NCBI RefSeq assembly: GCF_021278985.1
Contig: NZ_CP082833.1
Coordinates: 1,736,001-1,800,000 of the forward strand
DNA: 64,000 bases
Direction of reading: 5' to 3'
DNA from: Citrobacter rodentium NBRC 105723 = DSM 16636
GTDB taxonomy: Bacteria; Pseudomonadota; Gammaproteobacteria; Enterobacterales; Enterobacteriaceae
Part shown: positions 8,548 through 15,916 of the stretch, in pieces
Numbering within the stretch: the first letter of the stretch is position 1
How the letters are laid out: every line of letters begins with the position of its first letter
Program-made: the position numbers and the translations under genes
The notes under the pieces: generated by a model
Seen by the model: only the letters and a program-made list of their open reading frames with translations
Told to the model about the DNA's origin: nothing
Databases searched by the model: none

Positions 8548-9125
8548 GCGCAGAACTCATGCGACTGCTGAGCAACATCATCCGCACCGGGATCATCTCT
8601 GAAGTTGATGAGGAATCCTGGTGCGTGCGCGTTCGCAGCGGCGAACTGGAAACAGGCTGGTTGCGCTGGAACACCACGCGCGCGGGAGCCTTCAATGTGT
8701 GGCTGCCGCCATCACCAGGCGAACAGGTGGCAATTGCCTGCATCGGCGGCAACCCGGAAACCGCCATGATAATCGGCAGTCTGTGGAGTGATACCATTCC
8801 GGCCCCCGGCAAAAGCCTGAAAGAAATCGTGGTCAGCGCGCCGGATGGCGCGGTGTTCCGCTACGACGCGGACGCAGGCGCACTGAGCGCCAGCGGCATG
8901 AAAACGGCCACTTTGCAGGCATCCGTCAGCGTGAAACTGGATACGCCCGTCGTGGAATGCACAAACCTTCTGAGAACGGCGACGCTTGACGTCACAAAAG
9001 GAGGAAAGATGAGCGGCAATATCACGCACAGCGGCGGCAATTTCACCTCAAACGGCATTACCGTGCATACGCATAAACACGGTGGCGTGAAAGGCGGCAG
9101 CGATTCGACAGGAGGCCCGCAGTGA
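8544..9125 (+). CDS. V: Baseplate spike protein, gpV family
   Basis: 193 residues; the start overlaps the S stop (ATGA type). The N-terminal OB-like domain (IRTGIISEVDEESWCVRVRS, PSPGEQVAIACIGGN) is followed by a repetitive beta-helix region and a C-terminal HTHKHGGVKGGSDSTG segment. His/Gly-rich tips like this bind an iron ion in P2 gpV, the membrane-piercing spike. Confidence 0.92.
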   Translation: MSAELMRLLSNIIRTGIISEVDEESWCVRVRSGELETGWLRWNTTRAGAFNVWLPPSPGEQVAIACIGGNPETAMIIGSLWSDTIPAPGKSLKEIVVSAPDGAVFRYDADAGALSASGMKTATLQASVSVKLDTPVVECTNLLRTATLDVTKGGKMSGNITHSGGNFTSNGITVHTHKHGGVKGGSDSTGGPQ

Positions 9126-9472
9126 CAACCCGCTACACAGGAATGAATCCGGACGGGACGGGAAACCTGAACGATATGGAGCACCTGAAACAGTCAGTCA
9201 GGGACATCCTGACCACCCCGCTGGCAAGCCGGGTTATGCGACGGGAATATGGCAGCCTTGTGCCTGATTTGATTGACGAACCCATGAATAACACCACGCG
9301 TCTGCAATGCATGAGTGCTGCCGTGATTGCGCTGACACGATGGGAACCCCGCATTGCCCTGGATGCCATCGACGTTGTCTGGAAGGCAGGAGGCCGCGCC
9401 GGGGTGACTCTGTCGGGCACTGTCATGCAGACCATGCAGAATGTTGAATTAACCATCACGCTGAGGGAGTAA
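9122..9472 (+). CDS. W: Baseplate assembly protein, gpW/gp25 family
   Basis: 116 residues overlapping V by 4 bases. The segment VRDILTTPLASRVMRREYGS is the standard gp25/gpW motif. It is a sheath-initiating baseplate component conserved in contractile tails. Confidence 0.93.
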   Translation: MTTRYTGMNPDGTGNLNDMEHLKQSVRDILTTPLASRVMRREYGSLVPDLIDEPMNNTTRLQCMSAAVIALTRWEPRIALDAIDVVWKAGGRAGVTLSGTVMQTMQNVELTITLRE

Positions 9473-9475
9473 ATC

Positions 9476-10372
9476 ATGCCTGCCGTTGACCTTTCCCAGT
9501 TACCGGAACCCGCCATCATCGCGGAGCCTGACTTTGAGGCAATTCTGGCTGACACAAAGGCCATGATGATTGCGGCTTATCCCGCCGAACAGCGTGAAGC
9601 CGTCTCCGCCGCGCTGGAGCTGGAATCGGAACCACTGAACGTTATCGCCCAGACAACAGCGTTTCGTGAAATGCTGTTACGCCAGCGGGTCAATGAGGGT
9701 GCACGCGCCTGCATGTTAAGCCACAGCGCCGGGACAGACCTGGACAACCTCGCGGGCAATATGAACACAAAGCGCCTGGTTATCACTCCGGCAACGGATA
9801 CCACCGACGCGGTGATGGAGAGCGACACCTCGCTGAGACTGCGGGCGCAGCGGGCGTACGACGGCCTGAGTGTTGCTGGCCCGTCAGGTGCATACGAGTA
9901 TTTTGCCCGCAGCGCCAGCGGTCTGGTGCGTGATGCGCGGGCTATCAGTCCGTCTCCGGCAAATGTGACGGTTTCCATCCTGTCCACTGAAGGCGACGGC
10001 ACAGCAACGGAGGCGTTGCTTAATACCGTTAGCGCCGTTCTGAATGCAGAGGATGCCCGCCCGGTGGCCGACCGCCTGACCGTACAGAGTGCCAGAATCG
10101 TGACATGGCGGCTGAATGCAAAACTGTACTTTTATCCCGGCCCGGAATCCGAACCTATTCTGGCTGCGGCTGAATCGTCGTTCAGGAAGTGGCTGGCTGA
10201 GCAGGGGCTTATCGGTCAGGACGTGGCGTTGTCCGCCATTGCTGCCGCACTGCATGTGCACGGTGTGCAACGCGTGGAGATAATCGAACCCACACAGAAT
10301 ATGGCCATCAGCGACATACAGGCGGCGCGCTGTGAGTCATTCACCATCAGCGAAGGTGGGCGCAATGAGTAA
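9476..10372 (+). CDS. J: Baseplate wedge protein, gpJ family
   Basis: 298 residues (P2: about 302). Begins MPAVDLSQLPEPAIIAEPDFE, the usual gpJ start. Contains LRLRAQRAYDGLSVAGPSGA and YEYFARSASGLVRDA, typical Baseplate_J. The last eight bases overlap the I start. Confidence 0.95.
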   Translation: MPAVDLSQLPEPAIIAEPDFEAILADTKAMMIAAYPAEQREAVSAALELESEPLNVIAQTTAFREMLLRQRVNEGARACMLSHSAGTDLDNLAGNMNTKRLVITPATDTTDAVMESDTSLRLRAQRAYDGLSVAGPSGAYEYFARSASGLVRDARAISPSPANVTVSILSTEGDGTATEALLNTVSAVLNAEDARPVADRLTVQSARIVTWRLNAKLYFYPGPESEPILAAAESSFRKWLAEQGLIGQDVALSAIAAALHVHGVQRVEIIEPTQNMAISDIQAARCESFTISEGGRNE

Positions 10373-10895
10373 TTCGTTGTTACCACCATCAGCCAGCAAT
10401 TTCATGCGTTGTGCCGAAGCCATCGGAACACGCATTACAGACATTCCGGTAGACCTCAACACACTGTGGTCGCCGGATACCTGCCCGGTGCATCTGCTGC
10501 CTTATCTCGCCTGGGCATTTTCCGTTGACCGCTGGGATCGCAACTGGCCGGAAGAGACAAAGCGACAGGTTATTCGTGATGCATGGCTGATACACCGACA
10601 CAAAGGGACCATCAGCGCACTGCGCAGGGCCATTGAACCGCTGGGATACCTCATTCGCGTGTCTGAGTGGTGGGAGTTCGGCGGAGAACCGGGAACATTT
10701 ACCGTTGAAGTCGGCACACTGGACAGTGGCGTGACGGAGGAAATGTATCTGGAAATGGAGCGGTTGATTGCTGATGCCCGCCCGGTCAGCCGCCACATGA
10801 CAGGGCTGAATATCATTCAGGAAATTCCAGGGGATATTTTCGCAGCGGCGGCAACTTATGACGGTGAAGTTATTACCATTTATCCAGGCGATTAA
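10365..10895 (+). CDS. I: Baseplate/tail protein, gpI family
   Basis: 176 residues from ATG 10365, which overlaps the J stop (ATGAGTAA). It begins MSNSLLPPSASNFMRCAEA; the segment PVHLLPYLAWAFSVDRWD is diagnostic of gpI. Connects the baseplate wedge to the fibres. Confidence 0.95.
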   Translation: MSNSLLPPSASNFMRCAEAIGTRITDIPVDLNTLWSPDTCPVHLLPYLAWAFSVDRWDRNWPEETKRQVIRDAWLIHRHKGTISALRRAIEPLGYLIRVSEWWEFGGEPGTFTVEVGTLDSGVTEEMYLEMERLIADARPVSRHMTGLNIIQEIPGDIFAAAATYDGEVITIYPGD

Positions 10896-10897
10896 GC

Positions 10898-12751
10898 ATG
10901 AGTACCACAACACGAAAATTTAAAACCGTTATCACCGATACGGGTGCAAAAAAATTAGCGCAGGCAGCCGCGCCAGATGGTAAGCCTGTCCGCCTGACTC
11001 ATATGGCCGTGGGCGACGGTGGCGGCACGTTGCCCACACCAGACAGTAAGCAGACCCGTCTGGTGCATGAGGTGTGGCGACATACTGTTAATCGCGTCAT
11101 CCTGGACGCAACACATCAGAACCGCATTATTGCGGAGCTGGTTATTCCTCCTGAAACGGGCGGATTCTGGATCCGGGAAATTGGTGTGTTTGATGAGCAC
11201 GGCGATTTAATCGCGGTGGGCAATACTGCCGAAAGTTACAAGCCAACCGTTGCCGAAGGGTCCGGACGTGCACAAACATTTCGCACCATTCTGACCGTAT
11301 CCAGCACAGCCACCGTGGCGCTTACCGTGGATAACACCATGGTGATGGCCACAGTGGATTACGTGGATGACAAACTGAAAGAGCATGAACAGTCACGACG
11401 TCACCCGGACGCCTCGCTGACCGCAAAAGGCTTTGTTCAACTCAGTAGCGCCACTAACAGCGTGTCTGAAACGCAGGCTGCAACGCCGAAAGCAGTAAAG
11501 GCCGCGTATGACCTTGCTAACGCAAAATATACCGCTCAGGACGCCACGACGGCACAAAAAGGGATAGTCCAGCTCAGTAGTGCCACCAACAGCACGTCTG
11601 AAACACTGGCCGCGACATCGAAAGCGGTTAAGGCGGTAATGGATGAAACGAACAAGAAAGCGCCCTTAAACAGTCCTGCGCTGACCGGAACGCCAACAAC
11701 ACCAACTGCGCGACAGGGAACGAATAATACCCAAATCGCAAACACGGCTTTCGTTATGGCTGCGATTGCCGCCCTTGTAGATTCGTCACCTGATGCACTG
11801 AACACGCTGAACGAGCTGGCGGCGGCGTTGGGCAACGACCCGAATTTTGCGACCACCATGACTAACGCGCTTGCGGGTAAGCAACCGAAAGATGCCACCC
11901 TGACGGCGCTGGCCGGGCTTGCTACTGCGGCAGACAGGTTTCCGTATTTTACGGGGAATGATGTCGCCAGCCTGGCAACTCTGACAAAAGTCGGGCGGGA
12001 TATTCTTGCGAAATCGACCGTTGCCGCCGTTATCGAATACCTCGGTTTACGAGAACTCGGCACAAGCGGGGAGAAAATACCGTTACTCAGTACAGCGAAT
12101 ACCTGGACTAATCGACAAACATTCAGCGGTGGCCTTTCTGGGGAACTGTCCGGCAATGCCGCTACTGCAACAAAGCTGAAAACAGCACGAAAAATTGCTG
12201 GAGTTGGTTTTGATGGTTCTAGCGATATTTCAATTAGTGCCAAAAATGTCAATGCATTTGCACTCCGACAAACAGGTAATACTGTTAATGGTGATACATC
12301 CGTTGGATGGAATTGGGATAGTGGTGCATATAACGCCCTGATTGGTGGTGCATCTGCATTAATTCTTCACTTTAATATAAATGCTGGTAGCTGTCCTGCC
12401 GTACAATTCCGTGTGAATTATAAAAATGGTGGCATTTCCTACAGGTCAGCTCGTGATGGTTATGGGTTTGAATTAGGTTGGTCAGATTTCTATACCACGA
12501 CACGAAAACCATCAGCGGGAGATGTTGGTGCATATACGCAGGCAGAATGTAACTCAAGGTTTATTACAGGTATTCGCCTTGGCGGTCTGTCATCTGTTCA
12601 GACATGGAATGGTCCCGGCTGGTCTGACAGGTCAGGTTATGTCGTTACGGGTTCAGTTAACGGAAACCGTGATGAATTAATTGATACAACTCAGGCAAGG
12701 CCAATTCAGTATTGCATTAATGGAACGTGGTATAACGCGGGGAGTATTTAA
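10898..12751 (+). CDS. H: Tail fibre protein, gpH family, expressed form of an invertible gene
   Basis: 617 residues. The N-terminal domain (FKTVITDTGAKKLAQAAA) attaches to the baseplate. The shaft contains two close repeats of VQLSSATNS...ATPKAVKA type (about residues 179-260), then PLNSPALTGTPTTPTA. A gix-like site at 12030-12055 encodes EYLGLRE near residue 380; everything after it, including RPIQYCINGTWYNAGSI at the end, is variable receptor-binding sequence that can be swapped with the reversed cassette at 13847-14725. Base composition becomes AT-rich just after the site, supporting a separate origin for the tip. Confidence 0.92.
   Translation: MSTTTRKFKTVITDTGAKKLAQAAAPDGKPVRLTHMAVGDGGGTLPTPDSKQTRLVHEVWRHTVNRVILDATHQNRIIAELVIPPETGGFWIREIGVFDEHGDLIAVGNTAESYKPTVAEGSGRAQTFRTILTVSSTATVALTVDNTMVMATVDYVDDKLKEHEQSRRHPDASLTAKGFVQLSSATNSVSETQAATPKAVKAAYDLANAKYTAQDATTAQKGIVQLSSATNSTSETLAATSKAVKAVMDETNKKAPLNSPALTGTPTTPTARQGTNNTQIANTAFVMAAIAALVDSSPDALNTLNELAAALGNDPNFATTMTNALAGKQPKDATLTALAGLATAADRFPYFTGNDVASLATLTKVGRDILAKSTVAAVIEYLGLRELGTSGEKIPLLSTANTWTNRQTFSGGLSGELSGNAATATKLKTARKIAGVGFDGSSDISISAKNVNAFALRQTGNTVNGDTSVGWNWDSGAYNALIGGASALILHFNINAGSCPAVQFRVNYKNGGISYRSARDGYGFELGWSDFYTTTRKPSAGDVGAYTQAECNSRFITGIRLGGLSSVQTWNGPGWSDRSGYVVTGSVNGNRDELIDTTQARPIQYCINGTWYNAGSI
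12030..12055 (-). other. gix-like inversion site within H
   Basis: Read on the minus strand, this 26-bp site differs from the Mu gix sequence I remember at about four positions and contains the core GTAAACCGAGG. It lies inside the H reading frame (codons for YLGLRE) at the constant/variable border. A second, inversely oriented copy is at 14708-14733. Confidence 0.85.
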
Positions 12752-12753
12752 TT

Positions 12754-13287
12754 ATGATGCACTTAAAAAATATTACTGCTGGCAACCCTAAAACAAAAGA
12801 GCAATACCAGCTAACAAAGCAATTTAACATCAAATGGCTTTATACAGAGGATGGGAAAAACTGGTATGAGGAACAAAAGAACTTTCAGCCTGATACGTTG
12901 AAAATGGTCTATGACCACAACGACGTTATTATTTGTATTGAAAAGGATGTTTCAGCAATTAATCCAGAAGGCGCAAGCGTCGTTGAGGTTCCTGATATTA
13001 CAGCAAATCGCCGGGCTGATATTTCGGGTAAATGGATGTTCAAAGATGGCGTAGTGATAAAGCGAACTTATACCGAGGAGGAACAGAGGCAGCAGGCAGA
13101 GAATGAAAAGCAAAGCCTATTGCAACTTGTCAGGGATAAAACCCAGCTATGGGACTCACAGCTACGGCTGGGTATCATTTCCAACGAGAATAAACAAAAA
13201 TTAACCGAGTGGATGCTCTATGCGCAGAAGGTCGAATCCACAGACACCTCCAGCCTGCCAGTAACGTTTCCAGAACAACCAGAATGA
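12754..13287 (+). CDS. Tail fibre assembly protein paired with the expressed fibre tip
   Basis: 177 residues starting 2 bases after H. Caudovirus tail-fibre assembly (Tfa/gpG/gpU) family: EVPDITANRRADISGKWMF is the signature segment. It chaperones folding of the H tip. Its N-terminal two thirds resemble the minus-strand partner (HLKNITAGNPKTKEQYQLTK versus HLKNIKSGNPKTKEQYQLTK), while the C-termini diverge, matching their different fibre tips. Confidence 0.9.
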   Translation: MMHLKNITAGNPKTKEQYQLTKQFNIKWLYTEDGKNWYEEQKNFQPDTLKMVYDHNDVIICIEKDVSAINPEGASVVEVPDITANRRADISGKWMFKDGVVIKRTYTEEEQRQQAENEKQSLLQLVRDKTQLWDSQLRLGIISNENKQKLTEWMLYAQKVESTDTSSLPVTFPEQPE

Positions 13288-13288
13288 A

Positions 13289-13314
13289 ACAAGGCCCGCT
13301 ATCGGGCCTTAATT
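13289..13314. terminator. Shared bidirectional terminator of the two fibre cassettes
   Basis: AAGGCCCGCTATCGGGCCTT forms an 8-bp stem with T and A runs on either side. It sits between two convergent assembly genes, so it serves whichever cassette is expressed. Confidence 0.75.
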
Positions 13315-13315
13315 T

Positions 13316-13843
13316 TTACTCAGGCTTTTGTGGCCATTCGGGATTTGCTGTATCCACACGGCTGACCAGAACGCTGTAGCGTTCCCATGACTCCAGTCGT
13401 GTGCGTTCCTCATCCGTCGCCATATTCAGCCTGACAGCGCGTTCCAGTGGCTGAATAACGCTTTCAGCTTCAGAAAGCAACGCGACCTTTTGTGATTCGG
13501 CCTGTTGTTGCTGTTCGTCTGCTGTATAAATCCGCTTAAACACAGTTCCGTCCTTAAACATCCACTTCCCTGAATCATCGGCACGACGATTGGCTGTTAT
13601 ATCAGGAACTTCAACGACGCTATAGCCTTCAGGGTTAAGCGTGGAGGCATCTTTGGTGATGGCGACAATAATATTATTCTCGTCATAAAGAATTTTTATT
13701 GTGTCTTCCTGAAAGTTCTTTAATTCCTCGTACCAGTTTTTCCCGTCTTCGGACCATAACCAGATAACATCAAAATTCTTTGTTAGCTGATATTGTTCTT
13801 TTGTTTTTGGATTTCCGGACTTAATATTTTTTAAATGCTGCAT
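13316..13843 (-). CDS. Alternative tail fibre assembly protein (silent orientation)
   Basis: 175 residues, Tfa family, with EVPDITANRRADDSGKWMF. It lies 3 bases after the silent fibre tip and is convergent with its paralogue. In the present orientation it has no evident promoter and should be expressed only after inversion. It ends DTANPEWPQKPE. Confidence 0.88.
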   Translation of the reverse strand: MQHLKNIKSGNPKTKEQYQLTKNFDVIWLWSEDGKNWYEELKNFQEDTIKILYDENNIIVAITKDASTLNPEGYSVVEVPDITANRRADDSGKWMFKDGTVFKRIYTADEQQQQAESQKVALLSEAESVIQPLERAVRLNMATDEERTRLESWERYSVLVSRVDTANPEWPQKPE

Positions 13844-13846
13844 AAT

Positions 13847-14725
13847 TTACACCTGTGCGACGTTATACCATGTGCCATTGATGTATTTTTGTATTGGTCT
13901 GAAGATGGCTTCATCATCGCCATCTACTTCACCAATGATTCTTAATCCGGTAATTGCGTGTCCGGCTTTTTCATAACGACCACCACGCGCCATCAATTGA
14001 ACAACACGCGTACCCAGGCGAACATCTTTTACATAGCGTGAATCAAAATTCCCCCAGTTGCTGGGCTGTATCTGACCGTTAACAGAAAATATTACCGAGT
14101 TATCTGTATTTCGCTGGCTATAGAAATGCCATCCTGCCTCATCGCCTAACTCTGCAACTACTGGACGGGTTGAAGCACCCCATAAATTAAACGTTGCATT
14201 CTTTGTGGAGGTGTTGGAGCTGGATAGCGAGAACTTTTTACTATCACCTGCCTGAATGTTTTTAAAAGCAATAGCAACTCCATTCTGAAAGCGGAATACT
14301 CGCTGACTATTAGCGTAAACATCCAGAATACCATCACCATTCTGTTTGAATCCGGTGTCATTATCACCAAGAACAATAGAGCTACCACCTAACGCATTCG
14401 TCGTACCAACTCCAAGACTGCCATTAATGACGGCATTTACCAGAATATTTAGTGCATCCCATTTCAGCGTCATCAGGTCTTTTGTTGTGGTGCTCTGGCG
14501 GCTTCTCCATTTGAAATATTCATTGCCGTTGTCGCCTGTTTCAAACCACATGTATGAATCAGTGTCACCATCAGCATCATTTTTAAATCCAATCTTCGCC
14601 CAGTCAGTATTTCGAATCCAGGCAAGGATTGAGTCATTTTCAAAAGTAAGCCCACCGGACAAGGTATCGCCATTTTTTTGCACGGCGTTACCAGCCCTGT
14701 TTACCGTTTCCTGTAAACCGAGGTT
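13847..14725 (-). pseudogene. Promoterless alternative tail fibre 3' cassette
   Basis: A 292-codon open frame starts right after an in-frame TAA at 14726-14728, inside the gix-like site, and reads NLGLQETVNRAGNAVQKNGD at its start. It ends RPIQKYINGTWYNVAQV, parallel to the end of H. It has no N-terminal attachment domain and no start codon with a ribosome site. It is a stored receptor-binding tip rather than decay: the frame is intact and fuses correctly to H on inversion. Confidence 0.88.
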
Positions 14726-14733
14726 TTAAATAA
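14708..14733 (+). other. gix-like inversion site next to the invertase
   Basis: 26 bp, nearly identical to Mu gix as I remember it (two differences near the right end). Core GTAAACCGAGG. Opposite in orientation to the site in H, so recombination inverts the intervening DNA. Confidence 0.88.
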
Positions 14734-14787
14734 TGGCCGTTTCTGGCCTGCATGGCATGATTTGCGCTTTTGGACGGGAGATTCAGT

Positions 14788-15387
14788 GTGCTGATTGGCT
14801 ATGTAAGGGTATCAACAAATGACCAGAATACAGACCTGCAACGAAACGCTCTTGTTTGTGCAGGATGTGAACAAATATTTGAAGATAAATTAAGCGGGAC
14901 AAAGACAGACCGACCGGGATTAAAACGCGCTTTAAAGCGCCTTCAAAAAGGTGACACGCTGGTTGTCTGGAAACTGGATCGCCTCGGGCGAAGCATGAAA
15001 CATCTGATTTCTCTCGTCGGGGAACTACGGGAGCGAGGGATTAATTTTCGCAGTCTGACCGACAGCATAGACACATCTTCTCCAATGGGGCGTTTTTTCT
15101 TCCACGTGATGGGTGCCCTGGCTGAAATGGAACGTGAATTAATTGTTGAACGTACACTGGCCGGGCTGGCGGCAGCGCGCGCAAGGGGGCGCACAGGCGG
15201 ACGTCGACCGAAGCTGACAAAAGAACAGCATGAGCAAATAGCAAGGCTAATCAAAAACGGGCACGACAGAAAACAACTGGCAATAATTTACGGCATTGGC
15301 ACATCGACGATTTATCGTTATCACCCTGTAGGCGATATACAGACTGAAGAAACAACCGGGCAGACTCAGGAAAATGAAAACCGCTAA
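14788..15387 (+). CDS. gin: Gin-type DNA invertase (serine recombinase)
   Basis: 199 residues from GTG 14788, with GGGAG 8 bases upstream; this start gives the standard LIGYVRVSTNDQ N-terminus with the catalytic Ser in RVSTND. VWKLDRLGRSMKHL and ALAEMERELIVERT are canonical. A C-terminal helix-turn-helix (RKQLAIIYGIGTSTIYRY) binds gix. The first about 140 residues are nearly Mu Gin. The family needs Fis bound to an enhancer usually lying in the 5' part of the gene. The stop codon is inside the stem of the following terminator. Confidence 0.95.
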   Translation: MLIGYVRVSTNDQNTDLQRNALVCAGCEQIFEDKLSGTKTDRPGLKRALKRLQKGDTLVVWKLDRLGRSMKHLISLVGELRERGINFRSLTDSIDTSSPMGRFFFHVMGALAEMERELIVERTLAGLAAARARGRTGGRRPKLTKEQHEQIARLIKNGHDRKQLAIIYGIGTSTIYRYHPVGDIQTEETTGQTQENENR

Positions 15388-15409
15388 TCTGACCATTAGC
15401 GGTTTTTGT
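15379..15409 (+). terminator. Terminator of gin
   Basis: AACCGCTAAT/ATTAGCGGTT, a perfect 10-bp stem with six-base loop, followed by TTTTT. The gin TAA lies within the left arm. U ends 12 bases beyond on the other strand. Confidence 0.8.
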
Positions 15410-15415
15410 GTTAAA

Positions 15416-15910
15416 TCAGAACAGCCCTTTAACTGAACTGGCCGCGCTGTTAAGAGATGATGTCACCTTATCTTTGAAGCCGGATAGCATATCACTGAAC
15501 GATGAGGATTGCAGGCGCTCCCGCAAATCCTCATCACAGCGTTCAAGGGTCAGTGAAAATTCTATCTTTTTCGCCTTACCGTAGCGATCAAACTCGGAAC
15601 GGGTCGTATTCGTTTCAGTCAGCACATACATGCCGTAAATCTGCCCGACGCCATCAATCAGAGGCCAGGGTCGTCCTGTATACGCCTGCGTGGTCAGCAG
15701 CGACAGCGATACTTCGCCACCTGTAATTTCAGGATAAAGCACACCAGAAAGAACGATGCGATCATCTCCTGCACCGATATACTGCCAGCTTGCTGAACGG
15801 TTAACGCGTTCATTTTTCACATGCCGCCAGCTTTTGTTTTGCTGTAACTGCTGATGCGGCAGCGTGCGCAGCTCAAAAACAAACATGCCGTAGATCATCA
15901 TCATGGCCAT
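15416..15910 (-). CDS. U: Tail protein, gpU family
   Basis: 164 residues; begins near MMMIYGMFVFELRTLPHQQL, the characteristic gpU N-terminus. Last gene of the FI-FII-E-T-U block, here read leftward. In P2, D would follow U directly; here the gin gene follows instead, in the convergent direction. Confidence 0.92.
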   Translation of the reverse strand: MAMMMIYGMFVFELRTLPHQQLQQNKSWRHVKNERVNRSASWQYIGAGDDRIVLSGVLYPEITGGEVSLSLLTTQAYTGRPWPLIDGVGQIYGMYVLTETNTTRSEFDRYGKAKKIEFSLTLERCDEDLRERLQSSSFSDMLSGFKDKVTSSLNSAASSVKGLF

Positions 15911-15916
15911 GACTCC

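Larger units (their letters stand above)
12030..14733. other. Invertible tail-fibre segment (Gin/G-segment type)
   Basis: Two inverted gix-like sites bound a segment of about 2.7 kb. It contains the variable 3' end of H with its assembly gene on plus, and an alternative 3' end with its assembly gene on minus, meeting tail to tail at a shared terminator. The invertase lies immediately outside. This is the Mu G / P1 C / e14 P arrangement. Inversion would join H codons EYLGL to the QETVNRAGNA frame of the silent cassette, in frame. Confidence 0.9.
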
